From Marsupella aquatica (taxonomy: Eukaryota; Marchantiophyta), in the NCBI GenBank assembly GCA_973895155.1, contig OZ316893.1:10416001-10480000 (forward strand): DNA of 64,000 bases, read 5' to 3'. The notes beneath the pieces are model-generated. The model was not told the DNA's origin and searched no databases. It was given only the letters and a program-made list of their open reading frames with translations. The position numbers were made by a program, and so were the translations under genes. Positions 45,669-57,054 of this stretch are shown here, one piece after another; position 1 is the stretch's first letter, and each line of letters starts with the position of its first letter.

Positions 45669-47849
45669 CTAGCAGGTCCAGGCGGACACTGAGACGACGG
45701 GGGTGTTCTGCCACCCTAGACTGAGAGCTGCACCTTCTCCAGTAAGCTTGTAGGCCCCATTGTATAGCCCAAGCAAGAGCTTGGCCTGGTACACAGCATA
45801 ACCGCTCAAAGCCAAATCCTTGAATCCTGCTTGCCGTAAACACATTTGCCAGCTCTCGGATCGAATATGACGAACGCTGTTATGAGACCTTCCCTGTGCC
45901 AAAATGCTCCTGATATTCGAAGCGAAATGAATCTTCTCGATTCTCAACCGTTCTGTGCTAGATCTGCCAAGAGTGGCCTCAAGGCAATCGAATAAGGCGC
46001 TGTAGTGGTGCAAGGCTTCTACAAACCTGCTTAGGAAGGACGGCAGGTTATCGTTGGACTCCACTTCCACCACAGCAACCACGACGGGGTTCAGCGAATT
46101 GACCATGTTCAAGATTCCTTGGAGAGCCCTCTGCTGGTGGTGGCGCCCCAACGACCGATTCAGAACGTTTGCACAGTTTACTGCGAGGCTCTCCCCGAGG
46201 TGCACTCTCAGGACTCCAGCATCGAGATTCTCGAGATACGTCTCCACAACATAATTGAACTCGAGAGGCACCTGGTGAGAAGCTGCAAATTCACAAAGAC
46301 GCCTCCCCGTCTGCTGCAAAGTAGTACGATCCGTACCAACACCTGTAATTTTGAGGTGGCAAGGCTTGCCCCGCACCGAGAGAGACTGAATAAAAGACGG
46401 CCACTGCAATCCCTGTCCTATGTCGAGGTCCACCACATGGATGCGATCGTCGCAACCCACGGCTTCCAGGATTGCCTGATTCGCCGTGAAGTGCGCAAAC
46501 TTGACATACGGCACGACTTGGTAATATGCTTGGTAGGCAACATGTGAGTCCAAAGACAAAGGGCTGAAAGCCTCCGTTGACTTTGGCTGAGATGAAGCCA
46601 CTGTTGTGTGAATATATGTGGTATCGGTGATCATAGCAATCTGCTCGGCGAGAGCCTCACTGAAGTAGACTGCGATTCGTTGCATCGCATCACCGAAAGG
46701 AGAGGCCATGCTTGTCAACCGTGACAACATTTGCCTCCCGAGCTCGTAGTTCCCCTTCTCGACTGCCTCAGCACAACCTAGCAAGAGCTGCACAAGGTAG
46801 AGACCCGTCTCCTCTTGGGGCTGGGTTTCTGGCTGAGCAGCTATTACTCTTTCCTGGTGCTGAAAGCCTCCAAAACCTTCGCATTGCTTCACCATTTGAC
46901 CCCCTAGGTTTCCAGTTCTGCACGACCTAAGGTCAGTATGGGACTGTCGGTTTTGAAGAGTGGTTGAGCTCTGCTGAAAATCTTCGAACTTCACCTGTAC
47001 TAGATGAGAATCCAACATTTGTGACAAAGGGTCCGTCCCGACTCCAGTCTGCTCGTTGAGCAACTGGCAGAGGGGATCAGTGAGCATTTCTTGGTCCGGC
47101 TCTGGTAAGAACATCATCGCCAAATGCATATTGTCCGAAGAGAAGTTCTGCAAATCCTCAACATGAACTCCTCCCGAATTTTCCAGCTGCTGCACGCTCT
47201 CGCTACGAGAGCTTGTAAAGGAGCTCGTAGTCTGCGTATCCGAAGTCGTGTCGCCATCCAACAAGGAGTCGAGAATATCTCCGTGATCGTGAGGGTCTCC
47301 CATACAGTCTTCCCATGAAGCCGTCATATGATCATTGCCCGCATTGGAATGAAACAAGGAGACGTTAGCAAGATGGCTTTTCCTCTCGTCGCCCGGGTAC
47401 GAATAGCTATCGCAATAGTTGCTCGAGAAGCTCTGCTGCCTGGAGACACTCTGAACAGACCTCGCAGACGACGACTCTGGAGATCCATGAACTGAGCTCC
47501 TGCTCGGGCTACTGCCAGGACTAGGAGCCATGTGCATATCCAGCACAGAAGTGGGCTCAGAGAATCCGTACTGCTCCTTCTTGAGGTTCAAGGGGTGCAG
47601 GTCCATGGCTGGAAGCATGAGCGGCTCGACCATGGGAGGCAGGAAACTTGTCAGATCAGTGGAGCCCGTGCTTGTCATTGAATTCTCCATCCACATCTCG
47701 GTGTGCAGGTGATGTCTCAATGAGTTGACCGAGCTCCTCATCATCAGGCCGGAACTCGAAGACAGAGCTGGAAGGGAGCACATTTGTGGCTCCCGGTTGA
47801 ATATTGGAGCAAGCTCAACAGCGCAGTTGTACAAATACCCACTTGACAT
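45669..47849 (-). CDS. GRAS-family transcription regulator, NSP2-like
   Basis: A single uninterrupted exon of 726 aa from ATG 47849 (MSSGYLYNCAVEL) to the stop at 45669. Residues 1-345 are Ser/Gln-rich and disordered. The GRAS domain follows: LHRI near 348 (LYLVQLLLGCAEAVEKG), a conserved stretch VPYVKFAHFTANQAILEA, the VHIID block near 470 (IHVVDLDIGQGLQWPSF), LKITGVGTDRTTLQQTGRRL, then VVAVVEVESND, ALHHYSALFDCLEATLGRS (PFYRE/RVER region) and a SAW end (AKLLLGLYNGAYKL, VSVSAWTC). The QAKLLLGL and PYVKFAHFTANQAILEA wording matches the NSP2 branch better than DELLA, SHR or HAM. NSP2 proteins act in the nucleus with NSP1 in symbiosis and strigolactone control. Family is certain, subfamily is by eye only. 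It is the only convincing host gene in the window. Confidence 0.92.
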   Translation of the reverse strand: MSSGYLYNCAVELAPIFNREPQMCSLPALSSSSGLMMRSSVNSLRHHLHTEMWMENSMTSTGSTDLTSFLPPMVEPLMLPAMDLHPLNLKKEQYGFSEPTSVLDMHMAPSPGSSPSRSSVHGSPESSSARSVQSVSRQQSFSSNYCDSYSYPGDERKSHLANVSLFHSNAGNDHMTASWEDCMGDPHDHGDILDSLLDGDTTSDTQTTSSFTSSRSESVQQLENSGGVHVEDLQNFSSDNMHLAMMFLPEPDQEMLTDPLCQLLNEQTGVGTDPLSQMLDSHLVQVKFEDFQQSSTTLQNRQSHTDLRSCRTGNLGGQMVKQCEGFGGFQHQERVIAAQPETQPQEETGLYLVQLLLGCAEAVEKGNYELGRQMLSRLTSMASPFGDAMQRIAVYFSEALAEQIAMITDTTYIHTTVASSQPKSTEAFSPLSLDSHVAYQAYYQVVPYVKFAHFTANQAILEAVGCDDRIHVVDLDIGQGLQWPSFIQSLSVRGKPCHLKITGVGTDRTTLQQTGRRLCEFAASHQVPLEFNYVVETYLENLDAGVLRVHLGESLAVNCANVLNRSLGRHHQQRALQGILNMVNSLNPVVVAVVEVESNDNLPSFLSRFVEALHHYSALFDCLEATLGRSSTERLRIEKIHFASNIRSILAQGRSHNSVRHIRSESWQMCLRQAGFKDLALSGYAVYQAKLLLGLYNGAYKLTGEGAALSLGWQNTPVVSVSAWTC

Positions 47850-48460
47850 ATGTGCCTTCCTTTGCTGTGATCAACTTGGATTTTTCAAAGCAACGAGGAA
47901 CACAACACAGATGGTACACTTTCTCGCTGAGCAATCCGACAGACTCGGGGACAGACTTTGTCGGCAAGAATTACCATCCCCAGCAGTCTATGATCCTCTC
48001 CTTAATGCTTTTGTCTACTGAAATCCAAACAAACTCTAAAAACATGCTTACTGAGCTAGCTACGTACCCAAGACAGAACACACCTCGCGTGACCCACTCC
48101 TTGACTACAGTGCACCAGCTCTCCAACTGGAGAAGAACACTGCGGAATTGCGTAATCCTTAGACTGAGTCAGTGAGTCACTCCCTTCTTAATAAACGAGT
48201 TCCGCCGGTCGAGCAGTTGTACACATTGGCGTGGACGACGTACACTAGTCAACCCACACAAGCACAACGCGTGAGCATGACGGTCGAATGAGAGAGCAGA
48301 GCGAGCGCTGCCTATTAAGGGAAGAGGAGTCCGCCCCGCAGAAGAAAGAAGGCGATACTTTGATCGAGAGAGAGGAGCGATCGAGCAACGAGCAGCATGG
48401 AAGGGAAGGCATACAACGAGGGCCGACTACAGAGCGGGTTTTATAAAAGGCCGGACGGCC
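47850..48460 (-). promoter_or_regulatory. Promoter and 5' leader of the GRAS gene
   Basis: A TATA-like word (CCTTTTATAAAA on the minus strand, 48439-48450) lies about 590 bp upstream of the start codon. This suggests a long leader, including a purine-rich GAGAGAGAGGAGCGATCGAG stretch near 48366. The same word is also TATA-like on the plus strand. No experimental start site can be inferred. Confidence 0.4.
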
Positions 48461-48939
48461 TAGAGGAGAACCTACAGTCGTCAGTCGACTGTACGTGGCC
48501 TACCACTCCAGCCCTCGCAGCCTGCTCTAGAGAACTGTCGAGGGGATTATTCCTCGCTTCCGCCTGATGAGAGGTTGAGGGTTGAGACTGGTTGAGACTG
48601 GTTGCGACTGTCGCAGTGCTAGTGACAAGCCATGTCAATGTTGGTAACGTGCACAATAATCAAACGGGGGCTCAGCTGAGACGTCGTTTCGGGCTCTCCC
48701 CGGAGTGTCGTTCATTTATTATTACTCCCATTTCTGACTTCTGCTACTTGGATGGATGGGCCTTGGGGGCTGTACCGCAAAGGGTAACTCTTATTATTAT
48801 CCTGCCAGGCCCCACCCGTGCATAACGACGGGCGCCATGCGGTGAGCAGGTCGGGCAGGGTGACAATAGGCCTCTTATTAATTTACCATTCTTATTACCA
48901 CGCCTACCATAATCCGGGCAGGGGGGCTGCCAATGCGGC

Positions 48940-48995
48940 TTGCACCTGTGGGCAGGCAGGGCAGGCCGGGCAGGGAGGGCAGGACGGGCAGGGCA
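48940..48995. repeat. GGGCAGG-type short tandem repeat
   Basis: Irregular GGGCAGGxxGGGCAGG units on the plus strand keep several frames open and create spurious Gly/Arg/Ala ORFs. Confidence 0.7.
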
Positions 48996-50684
48996 GAACT
49001 GGAAAAATAAATGTTGCTTCGGTGGTAACCGAGTGAAGCTTCTACGGTCCCGGGAAGACCCCCGCTGCTGCCCAGGTGGCAGGTGCGACACAGCGAGAGG
49101 CGGAAACAAAGGTTTTTTGCAGTTCCCCGGCAGTCGGGCAACTTGGTAACTTTACGGACTGCCGACTGCCCGGTGGGCAACTTGGGGTGCTTTTCGCGCC
49201 GGCGGTTAGATGCCGAATTTTCGACCATTTCTCGGGCAGATTGCGCTTATATCATAAGGCGTCTCAAATATTGAAAACGAACACATCTGGGGATAACCGA
49301 GGTTAGCTCAGGCGCACCAAAACTGAGTTTAGTAGGGTGGTTGATATTTTTGGGCAATCAGAGTCACAAAAGTGTATAAAAATGGCAACATGAGTCAATA
49401 AACACATTGAACTCGGGTCCTCTTTTTGTAGCAGTTGGCCCTCCATTTCAGTCACGACTCCCATGCATGGCTGGTCAGGCCTCATATTCTATGTATGACC
49501 AGTAGTTCCCACCGCCCTGGGCCACAACACTCTTGGACTAGGTCACACGCAAAAATTCATTGTATTTGAGACACCCTATTAGCACAAGCACGTGTTGATT
49601 TGTCAAGCAATATGGTGGAGAGTATTTGTTTCCTTCCCTTTTTTGCTTTTGTGTTCTTTTGGGTTTTTGTGTTTTTTTGGGTTGGCCAATGATGAACCCT
49701 CAATTATCATTTTCAGACATGGGCTTCCGACCAGGTCCTGTTCGTGCCCCTGCCTCTACAGTCGTAGATGACAATTATAGCCAAATTATAGGTGTACTCA
49801 CGTAAAATTGCCTTTCAAGCTCCCATGTTCTCGAAACACTGTTGTTGCTTGAGAGAGCTTTCTTCCTAGGAGGGAGGTCCAGCTAATTTGTGCACATTTG
49901 CTAACAAATGGGGCTTCCAAACCATGCAAGAGGTTTTGTAAAGTCTAAATAATTCTCTAAAATTGATGGTCCAGATCTGACCGTACATGGGTCTAATTGT
50001 ATAGGGGCCTTTCTCGATTCTCATAAGTGCCACCTGTCCAAATGTCTAAAAAGGAAACACTAGGCAGCCCTGTGAGGGCATGAGTAAGCTTTGGTATTGC
50101 CAATAAGAAGGTTCCGGTCAGTTTCTGGTGGGTGTAAAGTGACTATGGTCCGGGTGCCTGCTTATGCAGGTCCCAGGCTCGGACGTAGCACATCCAAGCC
50201 AATCATCCACCACACTGGAAAGACGGCATCTGTGGTGGGACTTCTATCATTGTTATATTGCTTTGGGGGACGTATTATATTGGGGTCGTGGATTTTTTTT
50301 CTCTTCTACTTTCTGGTCAAACACACGGTGCACAAGCATGTCAATAGGCCAACCATTGTGGACCTAGAATTGAGGGAGATATCAGCCTACGTGGTAAAAG
50401 TACCTTGATGTGCTTGACCTCGGGACTCTTCTTTAAATGTGTTCATAATCAAGGTTTTTTGAATTGTCATATGTGTTCCAAGGGAGCGCAAATACCCATG
50501 CTTATGCATAGGAAGGACTAGTGTCTCGGTAATTGCACACTTAAATGTAAATAGCCAGCCAGATGCATAGAATGAACAACCCTCAATGATATACCAGAAT
50601 AATTGGGTTTATCAAGATTAGGGTACAGAAAATCCAAGTAACCTGTAGGCACATGCCACGTTTTGATGTGCATTCAACATAAAA

Positions 50685-50870
50685 GGAAGAGCTCCCTATC
50701 TATAGTAGTGTACCCAGACTCCCATATCCATCCCTACTCATAAATGTAATCTAAATATCAAATGATTTTGTTATACCACCTGGAGAAATCACAGGGAAGG
50801 GCTCCCAGGGTAGTGTACACAAAGCCCCATAACCATCCCTACTCATAAATACAATCTAAATATCGGATTG
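50685..50870. repeat. ~110-bp tandem duplication
   Basis: GGAAGAGCTCCC...CCATCCCTACTCATAAATGT (50685) is repeated as GGAAGGGCTCCC...CCATCCCTACTCATAAATAC (50795). The middles are diverged. Confidence 0.65.
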
Positions 50871-53101
50871 CTTCACTCTATGGGTTAGGTCAAGAAAGTT
50901 AGATTTCTTTGGCTTCATTCTATGGAAAAGGTCAACGGCAGACTTGGATTTGCAAATTGTAGTATAGATGTATAAATTTCCCTGCCACCATGTTAGCCCT
51001 TATCCACACACACAGCTTCTGCGGTCTGGTTTTAGTTACTTCGTCACCATGAACTCTGCAATTCCGATGCAGGTATGCTTTTCTCAAGACTGGGATTCAA
51101 AGAAGCCTTGAATGTAAAAAGAAAAAAGAAAAAAAGAAAAAAAAAGAAAAAAAATGTAAGCCCAGATTGCAAACTTACAATGGAACATTAGGGCTTGGTT
51201 GTGCAACTCATCAATCAAGCTGAACATTGTGAACTCGTGGGCATCTACATTATGAAAGACAACAAGGTTACACAATTTGGACCACATGGAGGCAACCAAT
51301 TAGACACATTCAGTCTGGGGCCTCTTATGGGCATGTGGCTTGCTGCCATATTTTGGATTTCTACACAAGCTCAAATGCATTACGTCAATTTCATTAAGCT
51401 TCCTAGTTTTCACCACCTGCAATAATTGCATTGCAGTGAATGTTGGAAAAGCTATATTGTCAGGCCCATAGTTTTTTAGCATGGCCCAACTCCATGAGTT
51501 TATGCTATCCTTGCATCTATGTCTCTGTACTTGTGAAAGATAATTCATTTTCTCTTTGCAACACAATTCCCTTGTTGGGAATATTTCTGGGAATCCATTA
51601 TTAAGTCATCAAATTAGTAACCTCTCACTTCAGTTCCTCATGCAGTTCTCATGTTGATCTCAAATCGGTGCCCCCTATGATCTTAATTTATGGATTGATT
51701 TCTTTAAGGCAATCAAAAGTTAGACATTCAATCAACATCATCATTTCAAAAATAGAGATTTTCAGTTTATATAATTCTATGTGGCTTCCAAAGTGGGGAA
51801 ACCAAGCAGGTGGGGAAGAGGGTGTCACTGTGTATCAGGTTGTCAATTACAAAAGACCATGTCCAGTCCAACGATGAATTTTCATATGATTTTAATCTCG
51901 GGGTCCTTTCTTTTCTCCCAACCCATCGTGCACAAATCAGTTAGGAAATGTTTTTGAATTGGGCGGAAGACTTTCAAATTTTAGCTGAAAGTTATGGGTG
52001 TTCTCATCCAATTTTGAGAATTATAAGAACTGTAGGGTGTTTAATACTAAATCTACAAATATTTCTTAGAGTACTCCATAAAGTTTTGGTTCAAAAATAT
52101 TTTCCTAAACTTTAGGTTCTTTATTACTTGAACGTGACATGGGACTCTATTGGAATGAGGCCCCCAAGATTTTAATTGACCAAAGGCTTATAAGTGTAGA
52201 ATATAAAAGGTGTTGACAACACAAATATAGAGATATTTGTTTTGTATGCCTTTCAAAAGTAAACAGGTCATTTTCAAAAGAGGAATGTTTCTAAAACATT
52301 CCCTTCACAAAAGAAGTTATTTTAGGTAGGCCAAAGTTGCACACAATAACCAAAAAAATACACCAAGTGACCCCACTACCAAGACAGTGTGGACTACAAA
52401 TCTCATGAAGCTCTTTATTTAGTTGATTTCAAGGTAGGGGATTGGACTTGAGTATATTTCAACATTTTACACTGGGGTAAGAGTTTTCCACCTAGAGTCC
52501 CTTCCACAAACCTAGATTTTGATAAAGAGAACCAAGAATATGGTGTGCAAGCAACTTTGCCTCTTCGGGTCATTTCCTTGGCTGCAGGGACCGGAAAAGA
52601 ATCCATCAAACATTTTCCCGACCAGTCACAGTCAGAATCTTTATCCTCATTGTCAAGTAGTGCTGGTCGGGGAAATTTATTGAACGCCTTATACCTAGTT
52701 TGGAGCTTTCTGTAAGTAGGAACAATATCACTTTTTCCACATCTCCTCGTCACGTAAAAGAGCAATAGTTAAATGTTTTTTTCACTTTTCTAACAGTATT
52801 TGGGGTTTCGTCTTTGAGTCTGTTGAGATTATTTTCTAGCAGTCCTCATGGCTGACTAACATTGCTTTTGAGTCTTGTGTGCTCATATGGGTCCTATGAC
52901 ACTCCTTTGAGTAATATCCGGCCTAACTGTGTTGCTCAAATGCTTTTGGGATGTCCAGGGAAAAAATTAGAAATTAGGCAGATAGAAGAACAGCATTGTC
53001 GTGGAATTGCCCTATCTTGTGCAGCAGTGGAATGCTGAAGTGGAAGCCTCCATTCATGAAAGAATGAGGCCTGAGTATTCCTTTGCATCAACGTAGAGTG
53101 C

Positions 53102-53540
53102 CACTACAACACTACCTACACCTTTTGCGAACTTGAAAGCATCGCAAACAACAAAGGAAATCAAAAAACAAAACTCGTCTTTGCGAAGTATCGCGCATCG
53201 CAATAGAATCGCAAACTGCGAAGCCCAAAGGTTCGCATCTGGTCTTTCGCAAGACCTTCGCAACGCCTTCGCAACTTGCGACACTAATAGAATCGCAAAG
53301 GACTCACATTTAAGCGACTCCATGCGCGTCGCGAGAGGATTGCGATAATAATCAAGCAGTTAAATATTTGCAATCCCATGAGTTTGGTAATATATTTGCA
53401 ATATTAAGTGAATGGTAGTTATGGCATGAAGATCGCTTCGCATTTTTGTGAACTTATGTGGTTTGCATAATATTTGCGATACCTTCAGTATGGTAAATAT
53501 GCGATTTGGGTTGTTCGCATAGGTTTCGCAAGATGTCTTG
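53102..53540 (+). repeat. Left terminal and subterminal repeats of CACTA-2
   Basis: After the CACTACAAC terminus there are many CTTCGCAA, TCGCAA and TTGCGAA copies in both orientations, the probable binding sites of the element's TnpA-like protein. Confidence 0.8.
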
Positions 53541-53653
53541 AGGCTAGGGTTTAGATTTAGAGTTTTGAATTATGGTTGGGGTCTTGTTGTCCAACACGGA
53601 GAATGAGGTCTGAATCAAAATTTCTTTATAGAAAATTGATAGGTACACAAAAA

Positions 53654-53681
53654 TTAGGGTTTCCTAAACCCTAAACCCTAG
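53654..53681. promoter_or_regulatory. Telo-box cluster (AAACCCTA words) near the CACTA-2 left end
   Basis: TTAGGGTTTCC followed by TAAACCCTAAACCCTAG gives inverted telomere-like words. Such boxes occur in plant promoters and can recruit Myb-type or Polycomb-linked factors. A role here is only a possibility. Confidence 0.35.
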
Positions 53682-53787
53682 ATGGGTGTCATATGACAAG
53701 CTAGGTCCCTATAAGACTACCCATGATATCAAAACTATATACTACACTAAGTAAATGGGCATCCCATAGGCACTACACCACCAAGCT

Positions 53788-55754
53788 CTAGAATGGGGTC
53801 CTCCTACTCCTTGTCGCCGGCCTCTTCCCCTTGTCCCTCTTGCGACGATCCGGACGTGGCACAGGAGGTGGTGCTGGCTGCTCCTCCACATCTGGTTCCT
53901 CCTCGTCCTCGTCCTCATCCTCTTCCTCCCCCTCCTGCTGGGAAACTCCTCCTACTGGTCCAGATCCACTACTCCCTCCTACCTTGGGCCCCTTTGTCGT
54001 GGTCCCCTCATTGTTCTCATCGGTGCTGCTGGTATCACTGGCATCCTCATCATCCTGTTTGCACAGCACAACGCCAAATTGGTTTAGGTTTACGGAATGA
54101 AAAGATAAGTGGATTGGGTGGGAAAAACTGAAGGGGATACATGCACTTACAGTCGCCAACTCTGCGTCAACCAAGTCAAAGAGATGTTTGGCTCCATGCG
54201 CAGCTCCTATCTCCATCTCTTTTGCTGTTATCTTCCTGCGGTACCTCTTATACTACCACAACCAAACATTCCAAAACCAAAATCGGTCGAGGTTAATATG
54301 CTATAAACCCAAGAAAAATGCATGGAGGTGCTAATAGGGTGCCCCCTAGAACACAAAACTGGGCTCAATAACCCTTAGCGGTATTTTTTAAACATAATAC
54401 ACACTTGCGAAACGCCCCACTTCGCAAATTCAAATAAATTGGCAGATTGCGAAGTAGTTTGCGAAGCGGGTTAGTTCGCAATAGCTTCGCATGTACAACT
54501 TTAAAAAATGCCATGATAGACTTTGCGAAACATTTGCGAAGCAACCCGCATCGCAAAAGCTTCGTAAACTCTGTTTTTAAAAAATTCTGAGAAATCTCTA
54601 AGGCACGCAATGTGTCAGGGTGACCTAAAGTACAAGGCAGGCCATAAGAAAGAAACAAGAGGTATGCACGGGGGGCATTGCAGGTTTGGATAGCAATTGA
54701 AAGCAAGGAAACAGAAGCAGGGGAGGAGAGGGCCCACTCACAAAGTGTGCTTTGAGGCCGGGAAGTCCACCTTGGCCCATCTTGTGCGTGGTCTTGGGCC
54801 GTTTGCTGACTCGCTCAGCTGCAAGGATGAATTTTTGGGGTGGTGCCCCACTTCATCCACAATGTGCTGCATGTGAGACACCTTCTCAGCCATTGCCTTG
54901 AGGTCTCGGTCGGACTTCCCGGCCTTCTGTGCCTTGGCTTCCATCTCCTTCCAGAAGAGAAGGTTCCTGACAGCTCTCATCTGCACCTCCACTTTGTAAA
55001 AGGCATTGCACACGTCCTCAGTGAATTGCAGTGGCCTCCTCACGTTTCTGTACTCCTCCAAGTTTGCCAGGTAGGCCCTTACCTTCTTCCTATCATGGTA
55101 CCGTGCTTGAGACATTGAATTGGAAATTCTATCTGCAAGCCACTGTTCATCAATCTCTGCTCCATTTCGAAATGAATCTTTGATTTGACTCATTACTTTC
55201 TTCTGGTCTGCCTTGCTGAGTTTCCCCCACTCAACTCCTCGTGCAAAATTGGAGCGCACCATAAGCCTGATAGTGCTCTTTGCCCCGGTGTAGGCCAGTT
55301 CAGTAGGAATGCCTTCGATCAAGGCAATCATAGGCAGCTTCTTCCTCTCTTCCTCCTTCTTTCGCTGCTCCTCCCGCTGTGCTCTTATCTCATCTCGTTC
55401 CTCTCTCCTCCTCTTCTTTTCTAGGGCAGCAGGTGAGACTACTCCTGCCTTGGCCCTCTCCTCCTTCTTACGCTTCTTCTCTCTTGCCTTATGTTGAGCT
55501 GCACTCCTTTGCTCCTCCTCCCTTGCAATGTTCCCTGCATCTACTCCCGTTTGCAAGGCTTGCCCTAGGATTGCACTCAAAGAAGCAATCCCTGCTGGTG
55601 TAGTCAAATCTAAGTGGCTCAACTGTGCTGCATTGAGGTGCTCAGCCATCAAATCGGTCCATCGATTCCTCTCCTGCTCCCCATTGCCTTCATTCCCATT
55701 GCCACTGTCACTCACCCCTGCCCCATCACCTCCATTTGCTCCATTGGAATCCAT
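53788..55754 (-). CDS. TnpA-like DNA-binding protein of CACTA-2, three exons
   Basis: Exon 1 is 55754-54742 (donor GTGAGT), exon 2 is 54235-54151 (acceptor ccgcag, donor GTAAGT) and exon 3 is 54054-53788 (acceptor aaacag). All joins keep frame, giving about 454 aa: ASKHTL/KITAKEMEIGAAH and VDAELAT/DDEDASD. Exon 1 has a Gly/Asn-rich start (MDSNGANGGDGAGV), a Lys/Arg/Glu helix (KKRRREERDEIRAQREEQRK), then a conserved region (TIRLMVRSNFARGVEWGKLS, ISNSMSQARYHDRKKVRAYL). Exon 3 is acidic and ends in a basic tail (RKRDKGKRPATRSRR). The position, divergent from the transposase, and the architecture fit the TnpA-type protein that binds CACTA subterminal repeats and assists Tnp2. I recognise no named DNA-binding domain, so the role is inferred from context. 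Confidence 0.75.
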
Positions 55755-57054
55755 AGCTAAGCCACCCCCCGAGCGCGCGCGAGCTCCCTTCTCCCTCCCT
55801 ACGCTTGAAATTTGTCAAATGCCGCTGAGTACGCCGCGGCCGAGTGCAAAAGTACAAGCGGGAAAGACTTGCGAAGCAACCCGTTTCGCAAGTTGCGATC
55901 CTTCTAGTTTCGCATGTAGTTTCTCAATTTTGCGAAACCATTGCGACATGAAAGGCTTCGCAACACCTTCGCTCTCTCGCAGAAATGCTCTCGGGCTCTG
56001 TTTTTCTGAAGGTCATGCGAAAGCATCAGCTTCGCAAAACTCAATTCTAATTTGTGACGGTATTTGCGAAGGAAGCGGCTTCGCAAGACATTGGCAACTC
56101 GTCCTGGGGGGGATGTTGGTTTCATTTGAAAGGGTTTTTTTCAAAGGTGAAGTGGACCCCTCTATACTCATATTTGGAATGCTTTTTGGCCATGTTTTGG
56201 GTGTTAGATAATAGTTGAAGGCGGGTTTGAAGGGTTAGGCAAATTTCAGGTTAATGGGTTATGTATGGTGTTGGTTTAGGCTAAGGTTTGGGTTTACATT
56301 AGTTTAGAAGAAATAATAAAGGTGTGGGATTTGGTTTACAAGAAATAAGTAAGGTTTGGGTTTAGGGTTTTAGGGTTTGGGGTTTTTAAATAGAAAGGTC
56401 TCTAGGGTTGAAGAAAGGTTTGGGTTTGTGTGTAAGTCAGATTTAGGTTTAATAGGTAGGATGCGGTTTGGGGTTGAAGGTTTGGATAAGACAAAGCAAG
56501 GTTTCATGAGATTTATATTGCAGCCTTTTGGGTTTAAGAGAGGTTCATTGGGTTTATGAATCAAAAAGGGATTGGCATGGGTTTTGCTAACAAAGGAGGG
56601 GAATATATGATAGCTTGCAGGGTGCGGCACTTTTTGATGATTTGATACTAATGCATATGCATTGTGAGAGCTCGGGCATCTGAAAGGTAAACATTGCATG
56701 ATCGGCTCAAGTGTTCCTTTCATGTACTTAATAGTTTTGGTTGCCACTATGTATAAAGGGGACATGTATATAGGGTTTTTTGTTCTTGTCTGGTCCAGAT
56801 TATTGTGCTTACATATACATGGAATGGTTGCAGCTTTTCCCTCATACTTTCAGGTTGGGTTCATTAATTATCTTAGAGCCACAAGACCATTTGGCACTGC
56901 TGAGCCCGGGTCTCATAAAGGTACCTTTTTTATTGCTATGGTCATTTTGGTTTGGGTTTCTTGTTATCATTATTTGGGAACTTTGATTTATATCATTTTG
57001 TGGTATGTTTTGGTCATAACATGCCCATTTTAATTATATCTTGTTACAGGGGAT
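55755..57054. promoter_or_regulatory. Central divergent region of CACTA-2
   Basis: Lies between the starts of the TnpA-like gene (55754, minus) and the SET gene (57055, plus). A cluster of TTCGCAA/TTGCGAA words occupies 55865-56100. G/T-rich telomere-like sequence (TTTGGGTTTAGGGTTTTAGGG) follows at 56280-56400. An acceptor (ttgttacag) lies just upstream of the ATG at 57055, suggesting 5' untranslated exons. No other gene is seen. Confidence 0.55.

Larger units (their letters stand above)
48461..53101. other. Intergenic region without a recognisable gene
   Basis: Contains a GGGCAGG-type simple repeat (48940-48995), a ~110-bp duplication (50685 and 50795) and an A/G tract (51115-51155). No coding sequence with a recognisable domain was found. 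Confidence 0.5.

Noticed and set aside
47790-47830. CCAATATTC word in the GRAS coding sequence as a miR171 site
   Set aside because: Only the CCAATAT part matches; the remainder of the usual HAM/NSP2 target site is absent and the orientation is wrong.
48744-49306. Several overlapping ORFs of 60-120 aa on both strands
   Set aside because: They arise from GC-rich GGGCAGG repeats and share no recognisable domain.
51115-51155. A-rich tract as a retroposon poly(A) tail
   Set aside because: No reverse transcriptase or processed gene lies next to it and no target duplication is visible; probably simple repeat.
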